Assembly (NCBI GenBank): GCA_009693235.1
Contig: SHXR01000006.1
Location: 22,893-86,892, forward strand
Direction of reading: 5' to 3'
DNA from: Betaproteobacteria bacterium
Lineage (GTDB): Bacteria > Pseudomonadota > Gammaproteobacteria > Burkholderiales > SG8-39
DNA length: 64,000 nucleotides
Of the stretch, positions 25,904-34,748 are shown piece by piece. The notes under the pieces are model-generated. The model was given only the letters and a program-made list of their open reading frames with translations. It was not told where the DNA came from and did not search any database. Position 1 is the stretch's first letter, and every line of letters begins with the position of its first letter. The position numbers and the translations under genes were made by a program.

Positions 25904-26308
25904 ATGATCGAAATGAATCTCGCCATCGCGCTCAAAGCCACCCATGCTGCGCAGGAAAAAGCCAGATCGCTCGGCCTCGCCATGACCGTATCGGTCGTCG
26001 ATGAGTCGGGCCGGCTGGTCGTTACGATGCGGGCCGACGGCACGGGCTTCATGACCCCGGAATCATCGCGAGCGAAAGCGGTCGCTGCGGCGGCGTTCCG
26101 CACCTCAACGTTGAAATTGGCCGCGTCACACGCCACTAATCCATTTTGGTCCGGCGTTCCGACCATCACCCGTGGCGAAGCGCTCCCCACCGGAGGCGCC
26201 GTGCCGATCATCATCGGCGGCCGTGTGATCGGCGGAATCGGCTGCGGCGGTGGAACCGCCGAGCAGGACGATATTTGTGCCACAGCGGGCGCGCAGGCGG
26301 TCGCGTAA
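25904..26308 (+). CDS. HbpS/GlcG family protein (DUF336)
   Basis: A 134-aa small protein of the GlcG/HbpS family, recognisable from AMTVSVVDESGRLV (about residues 27-40) and the Gly-rich C-terminus GGAVPIIIGGRVIGGIGCGGG. Members bind haem or corrinoids, or sit beside glycolate and aromatic-catabolism genes without a defined role. GGCAGGAG precedes the start closely. It is convergent with the HpaB-type monooxygenase gene (9-bp gap) and may belong functionally with it, but nothing in sequence proves this. Confidence 0.85.
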   Translation: MIEMNLAIALKATHAAQEKARSLGLAMTVSVVDESGRLVVTMRADGTGFMTPESSRAKAVAAAAFRTSTLKLAASHATNPFWSGVPTITRGEALPTGGAVPIIIGGRVIGGIGCGGGTAEQDDICATAGAQAVA

Positions 26309-26317
26309 ATCTGCCGG

Positions 26318-27763
26318 TCAGCGGGCGAGAAATGCCCGCACCCGTGCGGCGATGCTCTGTTGATCGAAGGCCCCGAAGCGGGCGGCGTTCAAGCCTTGCG
26401 GGTCGCCCGCAAAAAATCGCTCATACAACACCTGGCGGCCGGCAAACGCGCTCCCGCAGAGATCCCACGCCAGACGAAATAACCGCACGCGTTCATGCCC
26501 CATTAGATTCGCGGACTGAAAGTACCGGTCGATGTCGGCAGCGAGTTCGGGCCGGTTGAGATCGGCCTCGTCCGGAATCGCCATCAGGCCACTTGATCCG
26601 ACCAGTTGCAGGATTTCAATCAGTCTCGGATAGATCTTCGGAAAGTAATTGCGGGCGGTAAACATCACCTCAGGATTGGGCGCATAGAAACCGTAGGCAT
26701 CGCGAACCGCGTCCACTTCGGCGGTTCGCAGATAAGCGCGCAGCGTGACCACCGCATCGACGATTTCCGCCAGCATCTGCTGATACGCGGACAGCTCGGT
26801 TCGCCCGATCGCGTCGGCCAGGAGGGTGGCGACGCCAAGCACGGTTTCGGCTTTCACCAGGCTCTTCACCGTCGATTGATGGATGCCGTGAACGAACGCA
26901 GACGTATCGCGCGATGCACGATTGCACAACTCCACGTTGCCTTTCAGAAACACCCGCTCCCAGGGCACCAAAACTTCGTTGCAGACGATGACAGCGTCCA
27001 TCTCCTCATAGCGCGACGACAAGGGGTGGTCCGCCACCGGCCCGGCAGCATCGAGGCTCGGTCGGCAAATGATGCGAAGGCCTGGCGTGGCAAGCGGGAT
27101 GGCAAAAGCGAACGCATAGCGCTCCGCGTCGGTCGGCCGCGCACGCGACGGCGACGGAAACACCAGTAATTCGTCGGCAAAAGGAGCAAGTGTGGCGAGC
27201 ATTCTTGCCCCGCTGACGATGAGTCCCGCCGCGTTCTCGCCGACGATCGAAAGCGCAACGCCCAGGTCGCGCTGCTCGCTTTGACCACGCGCCCGATTGA
27301 CCTGCGGATCGACCAATGAATGGGTGAGACAGACATCATGCGTTCTGCACCATTCATAGTACGCAGTCAGTCGCTTTGCATAGTCCGGCCCATTTTGTGC
27401 AAAGAACGGTGCCGCCATCGCAAATCCGGTGAGCAAGGTATTCGGATAGTCGGGCGAGCGGCCAAAAAACCCCAGCGATTCTTGGGACCACCGATAGAAC
27501 ATGCGTCCACGTCGCGCGACATCCTCCGCAGAACGGGGCTGAGAATAGGCAAGGCTGCAACGATCATCACTGTCTGGCGACACATAGGTGAGGACATCGC
27601 GCGCATCCGGGGCGCATTGCAGGTCATACAGCCTGGCAATGGATCGCGCGGTGCGACCGAGGAGCGGATGCGTGGTGACATCGGCAACCCGTTCACCGCT
27701 GCACCAGACTTCCCGCGTATCGAGCAGTCCGGCGAGGTATTGGTCCCCATTTCGCACTGACAT
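26318..27763 (-). CDS. HpaB-family flavin-dependent monooxygenase (4-hydroxyphenylacetate 3-hydroxylase type)
   Basis: A 481-aa oxygenase component of the two-component FADH2-dependent aromatic hydroxylases. Family blocks include GERVADVTTHPLLG near residue 24, the HSLVDPQVNRARG region, YPLSSRYE-like DHPLSSRYEEMDAVIV and the FYAPNPE segment. It would ortho-hydroxylate a phenol and needs a flavin reductase (HpaC), which is not in this window. The start codon directly abuts element copy C: its A and T belong to the target duplication (27762-27765). No Shine-Dalgarno is visible, and no later in-frame Met would preserve the family N-terminus. Confidence 0.87.
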   Translation of the reverse strand: MSVRNGDQYLAGLLDTREVWCSGERVADVTTHPLLGRTARSIARLYDLQCAPDARDVLTYVSPDSDDRCSLAYSQPRSAEDVARRGRMFYRWSQESLGFFGRSPDYPNTLLTGFAMAAPFFAQNGPDYAKRLTAYYEWCRTHDVCLTHSLVDPQVNRARGQSEQRDLGVALSIVGENAAGLIVSGARMLATLAPFADELLVFPSPSRARPTDAERYAFAFAIPLATPGLRIICRPSLDAAGPVADHPLSSRYEEMDAVIVCNEVLVPWERVFLKGNVELCNRASRDTSAFVHGIHQSTVKSLVKAETVLGVATLLADAIGRTELSAYQQMLAEIVDAVVTLRAYLRTAEVDAVRDAYGFYAPNPEVMFTARNYFPKIYPRLIEILQLVGSSGLMAIPDEADLNRPELAADIDRYFQSANLMGHERVRLFRLAWDLCGSAFAGRQVLYERFFAGDPQGLNAARFGAFDQQSIAARVRAFLAR

Positions 27764-27765
27764 AG

Positions 27766-27854
27766 GAAATCACTGAACAAGGGGGCTCGCCCCCTTGTAA
27801 CTCCCTGAATATTTGAGCACGCTGATTATGCGGGATAGCTTAATCAGCGTTTCC
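27766..27854 (-). mobile_element. 89-bp MITE-like hairpin element, copy C (TSD ATAG)
   Basis: Inverted relative to copy B. Flanked by the direct repeat ATAG at 27762-27765 and 27855-27858, which is CTAT when read in element orientation. The second hairpin is the best of the family: CAAGGGGG and CCCCCTTG (8 bp) with a CTCG loop. The first hairpin has CGCTGATT/AATCAGCG arms. It separates the two VOC genes' 3' side from the HpaB-type gene start. On the minus strand an open frame of 28 codons starts at the ATG of CTATGG and ends in TGA 6 nt before the HpaB ATG. Confidence 0.9.
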
Positions 27855-27892
27855 ATAGGACTTCGGACTTGGCTGGATTGAGTCGAGCCGCG

Positions 27893-28810
27893 CTACGTTG
27901 CGAATCTTTGCGTCAACGGCAGACCTTGGACACTTGCACCAAACTCCGCCATTTCAGGCAGCGCGCCCCACAGGCAAAACGACTGCGGCGCAAAGGGGAA
28001 CTGGCGGGGACGATAGCTCGCATCAAGGGCCGGTTGAATCTCGCGCATGCCATACGAATAGGCGTAGATCATTTTGTCCGGCCCTGCAAAATAAAGAAAG
28101 ATGGCCGATGACGTCGGATCACGGCCTGGTCCGAAGAGGATCTTCACGCCCTGCTCGCGCAGGAAATACCAGGAACGCATGAGGTCATCGAGCGTCTTGA
28201 CCGCGAAGCTGACGTGCTGCAAGCCGGTCCGACCGGATGGATAGAGCGCAAGCGAGTGGTGCCGGGTACCCATCCGTAGCAGGGCCACATCACCGATCCG
28301 ATCGGACACGCGCAGCATGCCACTGCGCATCCAAAAGGCTGCATCGCGCGATGCATTCGAGGTGCGCAAACCAATATGGCTGAGTCGCGTGAGGCCGGCA
28401 TCGCGCATCGACTGCCGACGCGCATCGCCTTGATGCGGGCGCGCGACGATCTCGATGCGATGGCCACTTGCAGCACGGAACGCCATCAATTGCCGGACCC
28501 GGCGCCCGCTCGCTTCCCGCTCGGTGCCGATGCGAATCCGTTGCCCGGTTGCCTCGATGGCCGCTGCTGCCGCATTGAAATCCGCGGGATCTGCCAGTTG
28601 GAGACCAATCGTTTGATCACTGGGATCACCGTCAAAATAGACAAGCGTGTGATCAGGCGCATCACCTTGCGTTGCAACGCTACGCAAATACGCAACGCCG
28701 CCCTCGCGCCGGACCAGTGCGAGGCCAATGATCCGCGTCGCGAATTCGATCGCGCCCGCGAGGTCACGCGTGCCGATGCGCACGTAATGGAGGTCGTGGA
28801 GCTTGATCAT
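27893..28810 (-). CDS. VOC-family protein, extradiol-dioxygenase-like, probable loss of a metal ligand
   Basis: A 305-aa protein with the two-module vicinal-oxygen-chelate fold of type I extradiol dioxygenases, closely paralogous to the next gene. Two of the three usual Fe/Mn ligands are present, His145 (LSHIGLRT) and His199 (LQHVSF). The third, Glu, is replaced by Ala at residue 250 (DKMIYAYSYG; the paralogue has MVYEYS). It may have lost ring-cleavage activity and serve as a binding or regulatory partner, or use another ligand. It lies 22 bp downstream of its paralogue on the same strand. Confidence 0.86.
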   Translation of the reverse strand: MIKLHDLHYVRIGTRDLAGAIEFATRIIGLALVRREGGVAYLRSVATQGDAPDHTLVYFDGDPSDQTIGLQLADPADFNAAAAAIEATGQRIRIGTEREASGRRVRQLMAFRAASGHRIEIVARPHQGDARRQSMRDAGLTRLSHIGLRTSNASRDAAFWMRSGMLRVSDRIGDVALLRMGTRHHSLALYPSGRTGLQHVSFAVKTLDDLMRSWYFLREQGVKILFGPGRDPTSSAIFLYFAGPDKMIYAYSYGMREIQPALDASYRPRQFPFAPQSFCLWGALPEMAEFGASVQGLPLTQRFAT

Positions 28811-28832
28811 AAGCTAACCTGCGCGGCGCCGA

Positions 28833-29750
28833 TCACACCACCCGCAATGGCGCCCCTTCCGGCTTCTTCACCTCGAATTCACGAACGTCTGGCACCGCTC
28901 CCCACATGCATAGCGAAAACTTCTCAAACGGAAACTGGCGCGGGCGATAGCTGGCGTCCTCCTCATGAGGGATCAGTTTCACGCCGACCGAGTATTCGTA
29001 GACCATGCCATCGGGCCCCTCGAAGTAGACCATCACTGCTGAGGACAGCGGGTGGCGCCCCGGACCCCAGACGATTCGTACGCCTTTTTCCTTGAGGAAG
29101 TAGTAAGAGCGCATGACATCATCAATATCTTCGACCTGATGATTGATGTGCTGGATCCCCGGAAAGGTCGAAGGGAACAGCGCGAGCGAATGATGAATCG
29201 TATCGATCCGCAGTAGCGCTGCCTCGCCGATCCAATCGGACACGCGGGCGTTCATGACCTTGGTCCAGAAGGCTTCATCGCGCGCGGGGTTGGCAGTGCG
29301 CAACCCGATATGGCTGAAATTGGTGATGCCGGCGTCGCGCGTTGGATGGTAGCGAACCCCGCTGTGATAGGGCCGCGCCACGATCTCGATCTTGTTGCCG
29401 CTCGGGTCTTGCGAGAAGAGCACCTGGCGCGTGCGTCTGAGTTCGGATTCGTCCTTGGTGCCAAGACGTACCGGATAGCCGGCCTTCTCCAGTTTGGCGG
29501 CAACCGCATCGATTTCCGACGGATCACGCAGATCGAAGCCGACCGCATGATCCTTCGGATCGCCTTCGAAGTAGACCAAGGTATGGTCGCGCGTATCGCC
29601 GCGTACCGGCACCTTGTCGCTGCGGAAATACGCGGCCTTGCCTTCGCGGCCGACCAGTTGGAGACCAACGATCTTCGTGGCGAACTCGATCGCATCATCG
29701 AGCCGCGGCGTGCCAATGCGAAGGTAACGAATATCGAACAGATCAACCAT
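28833..29750 (-). CDS. VOC-family extradiol dioxygenase-like protein
   Basis: A 305-aa two-module VOC protein resembling 2,3-dihydroxybiphenyl/catechol 2,3-dioxygenases. The full 2-His-1-carboxylate triad is visible: His147 (FSHIGLRT), His201 (IQHINH) and Glu252 (MVYEYS). It should cleave a catechol next to its hydroxyls, a natural next step after an HpaB-type hydroxylation. The start at 29750 (MVDLFDIRYLRIG) is chosen over a longer frame to 29822, because it matches the paralogue's N-terminus and has AGAGGA just upstream. It is divergent from the EF-G-like gene with a 250-bp gap. Confidence 0.89.
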   Translation of the reverse strand: MVDLFDIRYLRIGTPRLDDAIEFATKIVGLQLVGREGKAAYFRSDKVPVRGDTRDHTLVYFEGDPKDHAVGFDLRDPSEIDAVAAKLEKAGYPVRLGTKDESELRRTRQVLFSQDPSGNKIEIVARPYHSGVRYHPTRDAGITNFSHIGLRTANPARDEAFWTKVMNARVSDWIGEAALLRIDTIHHSLALFPSTFPGIQHINHQVEDIDDVMRSYYFLKEKGVRIVWGPGRHPLSSAVMVYFEGPDGMVYEYSVGVKLIPHEEDASYRPRQFPFEKFSLCMWGAVPDVREFEVKKPEGAPLRVV

Positions 29751-30000
29751 GGGGTCCTCTTCATCAGGATGGAAAATTCGGCTGCGGACCACACGCCTTG
29801 GCGTGGCAGCGTGCGCAGCCACAAATGTAGCACCGATGGCGCGGAATGCATGCCCCGGCCCGTGTCAAACCCTGCCGTTCGAGCCCGACCGCGACGCGTT
29901 CATGGGGTCCGCGCTAGAGTGTTGCCTACGGAATTATTGTTGGAGACATCACCGCAGAAATTCATCGCAGGTGCAGGACAACCAGAGGAGGGACCAGGCC

Positions 30001-32055
30001 ATGGCGCAATGGACGACGGAACACATCCGTACCATCGCACTCGTCGGACACGGTAGTTCCGGCAAGACGACGCTTACGGAAGCCTTGCTCCACCAGGCGG
30101 GTGCCATCGCGGTAAAAGGCGCGGTTGAACGCGGCACGACCGTGTCCGATTACGACCCGCTGGAAAAAGAGTTCCAGCACTCCCTGCACACCTCAGTGAT
30201 GCATCTGGAGCACGCCAGCACCCGCATCCACCTCGCCGACACTCCGGGTTTCCCCGATTTCGTCGGACAGGCAGTCGGTGCGCTGGATGCCGTTGAGACC
30301 GTCGGCATCGTCATCAATGCGCAACATGGCATTGAGATGATTGCCTCCCGCATGATGCAGTGGGCGGCCGAGCGGCAATTGTGTCGGATCATCATCGTCA
30401 ACAAAATCGACGCGGAAAACGTCGATCTCCCGAAGCTGCTCGCCCGCATCCAGGACGTTTTCGGCAAGGAATGCCTGCCGATCAACCTGCCCGCGGCGGG
30501 TGCCACGAAGGTGGTCGACTGCTTTTTCAATCCGGCCGGCGAGGCGGATTTTTCCTCGGTGGCGAGCGCGCATCAAGCGCTCATCGACCAGACGGTCGAG
30601 GTCGACGAAGCATTGATGGAGAAGTATCTCGAACAAGGCGAAATTGCCCTCGATGCGCTGCACATGCCCTTCGAAAAAGCGCTGCGTGAAGGGCACCTGA
30701 TACCGGTGTGTTTTGTGTCGGCGCGCAGCGGCGCAGGCGTTGCGGAGTTGCTCGATATCATCGTGAAGCTCCTGCCCAATCCCATCGAAGGCAACCCACC
30801 TTTGTTCTACAAAGGCGCAGAGGAAAGGGCGGCATCGTTCCTGTCGGTGCCGCACCCAAGCCTCCATGCGCTAGCCCATGTGTTCAAGATCGTCGTCGAT
30901 CCGTTCGTGGGCAAGCTGGCGGTGTTTCGCGTCCATCAAGGCACCATCAAAAAGGATGCCAATCTTTACGTCGGCGCCAACAAGAAGCCCTTCAAGGTGA
31001 GCCACCTGTTCTTGCTGCAGGGCAAGGATCTGAAGGAAGTGAACACGGCCGGGCCGGGCGATATTGCGGCGGTGGCCAAGGTGGACGAGCTCGAATTCGA
31101 CTCGGTGCTGCATAACTCGCATGATGAAGACCAGATCCATATGCGCCCGCTCGCATTTCCGACGCCAATGTATGGGCTCGCGGTGGAACCGAAGCGCCGT
31201 GGTGATGAGCAGCGCATCTCGGAGGCGCTCCATAAGATCGAGATCGAAGACCCAACCCTCAAGGTCGAGCACGATCCGGTGATGAATGAAACCGTCATGC
31301 GGGGATTGGGTGAACTACATTTGCGGTCGGTGATTGAGCGCCTCTCCAAGGTCTTCAAAGTTGAGGTCACGACCCGGCCGCCCCGCATTCCGTTTCGGGA
31401 GACGATTACCGCGAACGCCGAAGGCCACAGCCGTCACAAGAAGCAATCGGGCGGGGCCGGCCAGTTTGGCGAGGTGTTCCTGCGCGTGGAGCCCCTAGAG
31501 CGCGGCGCCGGTTTCAAGTTCATCGATGCAGTAAAAGGCGGCGTCATTCCAAGCCAGTTCATTCCCGCTGTGGAAAAAGGCATCCAGCAAGTGCTGGCGG
31601 CAGGACCCGTGGCGGGCTATCCGATGCACGACATCCAGGTCACTGTCTATGACGGCAAACACCATCCGGTGGACTCGAAGGAGATCGCCTTCATCGCCGC
31701 CGGTCGCAAGGCCTTTCTTGATGCCATCAGCAAAGCGCGACCGATCGTGCTGGAGCCGATCGTGAACATGCAAGTGGTCTGCCCGGACGCCAAAGTCGGC
31801 GACATCGCGGGGGACCTTTCTTCACGGCGCGGTGCCGTGTCGGGGACCGATAATCTGCAACCCGGCACATGGGTCGTCAACGGACATGCACCGCTATCGG
31901 AACTCGACGGTTACGCCAACCGGTTGAAGTCAATCACCGCCGGGCAGGGTTCCTTTTCGATGGAACTCAGTCGCTACGATCCGGCACCGTCCGCATTGCA
32001 GATGAACCTGGCCACCGAGCATGCTAAGACACGCAAGCACGCCGAAGACGATTGA
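30001..32055 (+). CDS. EF-G paralogue (FusA2-like translational GTPase)
   Basis: A 684-aa five-domain elongation-factor-G-like GTPase. The P-loop reads GHGSSGKTT (residues 16-24), switch I ERGTTVSDYDPLE, G3 DTPGFPDF and G4 NKID. Canonical EF-G has AHIDAGKT and DTPGH; here the catalytic His of G3 is Phe, as in the EF-G-like FusA2 group. The gene stands alone, away from a rpsL-rpsG-fusA-tuf operon, so it is probably an accessory factor rather than the main EF-G. Start at 30001 follows AGAGGAGGGA; the frame stays open upstream to 29749 without coding character. Confidence 0.91.
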   Translation: MAQWTTEHIRTIALVGHGSSGKTTLTEALLHQAGAIAVKGAVERGTTVSDYDPLEKEFQHSLHTSVMHLEHASTRIHLADTPGFPDFVGQAVGALDAVETVGIVINAQHGIEMIASRMMQWAAERQLCRIIIVNKIDAENVDLPKLLARIQDVFGKECLPINLPAAGATKVVDCFFNPAGEADFSSVASAHQALIDQTVEVDEALMEKYLEQGEIALDALHMPFEKALREGHLIPVCFVSARSGAGVAELLDIIVKLLPNPIEGNPPLFYKGAEERAASFLSVPHPSLHALAHVFKIVVDPFVGKLAVFRVHQGTIKKDANLYVGANKKPFKVSHLFLLQGKDLKEVNTAGPGDIAAVAKVDELEFDSVLHNSHDEDQIHMRPLAFPTPMYGLAVEPKRRGDEQRISEALHKIEIEDPTLKVEHDPVMNETVMRGLGELHLRSVIERLSKVFKVEVTTRPPRIPFRETITANAEGHSRHKKQSGGAGQFGEVFLRVEPLERGAGFKFIDAVKGGVIPSQFIPAVEKGIQQVLAAGPVAGYPMHDIQVTVYDGKHHPVDSKEIAFIAAGRKAFLDAISKARPIVLEPIVNMQVVCPDAKVGDIAGDLSSRRGAVSGTDNLQPGTWVVNGHAPLSELDGYANRLKSITAGQGSFSMELSRYDPAPSALQMNLATEHAKTRKHAEDD

Positions 32056-32076
32056 CGCCTTCTCACAGCTGCCTTC

Positions 32077-32328
32077 TCACAGCTTATTGTGCGACCCATC
32101 GCAAAATGGTCCGTTACCGGTGTGCTTGCAGCCGCACAGCGGCCGTGTTTCATCCTTCTCGTGGGTCCAGACGACCGGCTTCAATCCCGCTTTCGACACC
32201 GTGTGTGAGCCGTCGCAAAAAGGCTGGTACTTCGAGAGGCCACAGGCGCACCACGCATACCGATAGGTGGCCTTGAGGTCGATTCGATAGGGGCCATTCT
32301 GCGCAACCACCGGTCCTTCATTCGACAT
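32077..32328 (-). CDS. CDGSH-type iron-sulfur protein
   Basis: An 83-aa protein carrying two CDGSH zinc-finger-like motifs: CACGLSKYQPFCDGSH (about residues 32-47) and CGCKHTGNGPFCDGSH (about 65-80). Each Cys3-His set is expected to hold a 2Fe-2S cluster, as in mitoNEET-like bacterial tandem CDGSH proteins. It probably handles electron or Fe-S transfer. AGGAAGG lies ahead of the start. It is convergent with the EF-G-like gene (21-bp gap) and divergent from the bicupin. Confidence 0.92.
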   Translation of the reverse strand: MSNEGPVVAQNGPYRIDLKATYRYAWCACGLSKYQPFCDGSHTVSKAGLKPVVWTHEKDETRPLCGCKHTGNGPFCDGSHNKL

Positions 32329-32443
32329 GGCTTTCCTTCCTGCAATAATCCGATTGACGACGTGCCTGCCATTAGCTTACCGTTAATCCATCTTCGTGGT
32401 CCAGCCATCACTGCGCCAGGGCGCTCACCCGTGAGAGAAACTT

Positions 32444-33124
32444 ATGCAAGCCAAGACACCTGTTAATGCCGATCCTAATCAGGTCGTCGTCGTCAATACC
32501 AATGAAATGCCGTGGGCAAGCACCGGCCAGCCCGGGGTTTTCCAGAAGGTCATGGAGCGCGTGATCGATCCCCGGAAGGGTCGCGAAACCTCGTTGCTCA
32601 AGCTCGATCCGGGCGCGCAGTTGCCGGCCGAAGTGCTGACTGAGCGCGTCGATATTTTCGTCCTCGAAGGCAGTTTCAAAGACGAGCAAGGCACGTACGG
32701 CACCCATTCATTCGTGCGCAACCAACCCGGATACCGTCTCAATGTCGAATCAGTCGATGGCTGCGTGATGTACATGAAGCGCCGGGTGCCGATTCACCGG
32801 GAGGAGGAGCGGAAGGTCATCGACGGCAAGACCGCGCAGTGGATACCTTTCCCCCATCGCGGCGCCGACGTGCTGCATCTTTATCGCGACCTGCACGGCA
32901 TCGAAACATCGCGCTTTGGCAACGTCCACCCGCAGAAAAAAATCCCGTCGCACGACCATGCGATGGGTGAAGAAACCTTCATCGTCAAAGGCGTGCTGAA
33001 GGACGAATACACCGCGTACACGCCCGGGGTGTGGTTTCGCATACCGATCGGCATCCCACACGCACCCTACACCGAGGATCAGAACTGCATGATGCTGATC
33101 CGCGAGGGCGATCTGGTTTGGTAG
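32444..33124 (+). CDS. Two-domain cupin protein (ChrR-type cupins)
   Basis: A 226-aa bicupin. The first cupin spans about residues 25-110, including GAQLPAEVLTERVDIFVLEG; the second spans about 135-222, with the metal-site pattern KIPSHDHAMGEETFIVKG followed by GVWFRIPIGIPHAPYTE, giving His, His, Glu and a later His. The second domain looks metal-binding, while the first has lost the HxH pair. It may be a small-molecule dioxygenase or sensor. The TRAP binding-protein gene follows after 26 bp, so the product probably acts on, or senses, the TRAP substrate. Confidence 0.85.
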   Translation: MQAKTPVNADPNQVVVVNTNEMPWASTGQPGVFQKVMERVIDPRKGRETSLLKLDPGAQLPAEVLTERVDIFVLEGSFKDEQGTYGTHSFVRNQPGYRLNVESVDGCVMYMKRRVPIHREEERKVIDGKTAQWIPFPHRGADVLHLYRDLHGIETSRFGNVHPQKKIPSHDHAMGEETFIVKGVLKDEYTAYTPGVWFRIPIGIPHAPYTEDQNCMMLIREGDLVW

Positions 33125-33150
33125 CACCAAAATAACATTGAGGAGACAGC

Positions 33151-34155
33151 ATGCTCGCCGCTCGACACACCGTTCGATCCATTCTTTCCGTGGGCGCTCT
33201 GGCACTCGCCGCGTCCCAGTCAATCGCCGCCGATTTCACGATGAAGATCGGCTTTGGCACGATGAACGACATCCAACACCAATGGGCCAACTGGTACAAG
33301 GAGTCACTGGAAGCGCGGACCGGCAAGCGCATCGAAGTGCATATTTTTCCACGCAGCCAGCTCGGCACCATCGCGAGTCAAATCGAAGGCATGCAGCTTG
33401 GCACGGTAGAGGCCCTCACATCACCCACGGACTTTTATGCCGGCGTCGATCCGCGCTTTGGCACCTTTGCCATCCCGGTCTTATTCAAGGATGCGAAGCA
33501 TGCCGAGAAAGTAGTGCTCGATGCCGAGATGAATAAGGAAATCCAGACGCTGGGCGCCGACAAAGGGCTGCAAGTCGTCTCAGTGTTTCCTTACGCCGCC
33601 GCACATTACTTTGGCAAACAACCGATGCGTCGGCTCGATGACTTCAAAGGCAAGAAGCTCCGTGTCAACGCCACTGCCGCCGAGCGCGCGAAGATGCGTC
33701 AGTTCGGCGCCTCCGCGGTGCCGATGGAACTGTCCGAAGTCGTACCGGGCCTGCAACAAGGTGTGATCGACGGCACCATGAGTGCAGCGGCGGTCTATGT
33801 CAATCTGAAGTTCATCGACATCGGCAAGGTCATCTTGCAGACCAACGATACGATGATCATTTCGGTCGGCACCGTAAGCCGTCCCTGGCTCAACAAGTTG
33901 CCGGCCGACTTGCGACAAGCCGTGATCGAGGAAGGCAACAAGCTTTCCGGCCGCACCGCCCTGCAATCGCATGTCATCGATGAAGGCGCACGCAAACGCT
34001 GGCAAGAAGCCGGTGGTGAATTCGTCATGCTGTCGGCAGACGAGCAAAAGCGGATGCAGGTGCTGCTGGCCGGCGTCGGCGAAGAAGTCACGAAGGCGGT
34101 GCCCGCCGTCAATGCGTTCTACAAGAAGATGCTCGCGACCAGTCAAAAATACTAG
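33151..34155 (+). CDS. TRAP transporter substrate-binding protein (DctP family)
   Basis: A 334-aa periplasmic binding protein. The signal peptide (LSVGALALAASQSIAA) ends near residue 26. DctP-family marks include the IFPRSQLGT segment and KLRVNATAAERAKMR, whose Arg usually pairs with the substrate carboxylate. TRAP importers move organic acids with a sodium gradient. Small and large permease genes follow, making a complete P-Q-M set. AGGAGA lies 6 nt ahead of the ATG. The bicupin upstream belongs to the same transcription unit. Confidence 0.92.
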   Translation: MLAARHTVRSILSVGALALAASQSIAADFTMKIGFGTMNDIQHQWANWYKESLEARTGKRIEVHIFPRSQLGTIASQIEGMQLGTVEALTSPTDFYAGVDPRFGTFAIPVLFKDAKHAEKVVLDAEMNKEIQTLGADKGLQVVSVFPYAAAHYFGKQPMRRLDDFKGKKLRVNATAAERAKMRQFGASAVPMELSEVVPGLQQGVIDGTMSAAAVYVNLKFIDIGKVILQTNDTMIISVGTVSRPWLNKLPADLRQAVIEEGNKLSGRTALQSHVIDEGARKRWQEAGGEFVMLSADEQKRMQVLLAGVGEEVTKAVPAVNAFYKKMLATSQKY

Positions 34156-34195
34156 GGAACGTCGGCAGACAATCAGTCCGCCTAATCGCGCATCC

Positions 34196-34717
34196 ATGGC
34201 AGATGCGTTGGCGACCTTGCCCGCCACTGCGGGACAGCGGGACCGATCGATCCTCGCGTTCACCTTCATCACCGTCCCCGAGCTCATCATGGGCACGCTG
34301 ATGCTGGTTGGCGTGGCGATCAACATCGCCAACGTCATCGGCCGGTATCTGTTTGGTTATGCGTTCTTCTGGGCCGAAGAGATCATGGTGTTCATCACGA
34401 TCTGGGGGGTGTTCATTGGGCTCGCGGCAATGACCTACCGGGGCGATTACCTGAACATGGACCTGTTTTCGCGCGCCTTCACTGGCCGCGCGCGGCTGGT
34501 ATTGAACGGCGTCATCGCGATCACCTTGCTGGCGTGCTGTGCATTCATGATCATGCAGTCCTACCGGGTCGTCACGATGCTGGCCGCGGCCGGACAGGTG
34601 AGCGTCTCTGCCAGCATTCCAAAGCAGATTCCCCATGCCGCCCTGCTGGTCGGATTCATTTTCACGGTGCTTGCCATCATCGTTCGCGTCCGTTCCTACA
34701 TCACCGGAAAATTTTAG
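34196..34717 (+). CDS. TRAP transporter small permease (DctQ)
   Basis: A 173-aa membrane protein with four hydrophobic helices, for example LIMGTLMLVGVAINIANVIG and LLVGFIFTVLAIIVRVRS, and the DctQ mark FFWAEEIMVFITIWGVFIG. The start at 34196 (MADALATLP) is chosen because the frame continues upstream only through the 3' end of dctP. No strong Shine-Dalgarno is visible; coupling to dctP, 40 bp away, is likely. It forms the Q subunit with the M subunit downstream. Confidence 0.9.
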   Translation: MADALATLPATAGQRDRSILAFTFITVPELIMGTLMLVGVAINIANVIGRYLFGYAFFWAEEIMVFITIWGVFIGLAAMTYRGDYLNMDLFSRAFTGRARLVLNGVIAITLLACCAFMIMQSYRVVTMLAAAGQVSVSASIPKQIPHAALLVGFIFTVLAIIVRVRSYITGKF

Positions 34718-34748
34718 CCCGCGCCATGCACGCGCCAGAGAGGGAGTC

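Noticed and set aside
29749..30000. N-terminal extension of the EF-G paralogue
   Set aside because: The open frame continues upstream, but its codons do not resemble EF-G and a strong ribosome-binding site precedes ATG 30001.
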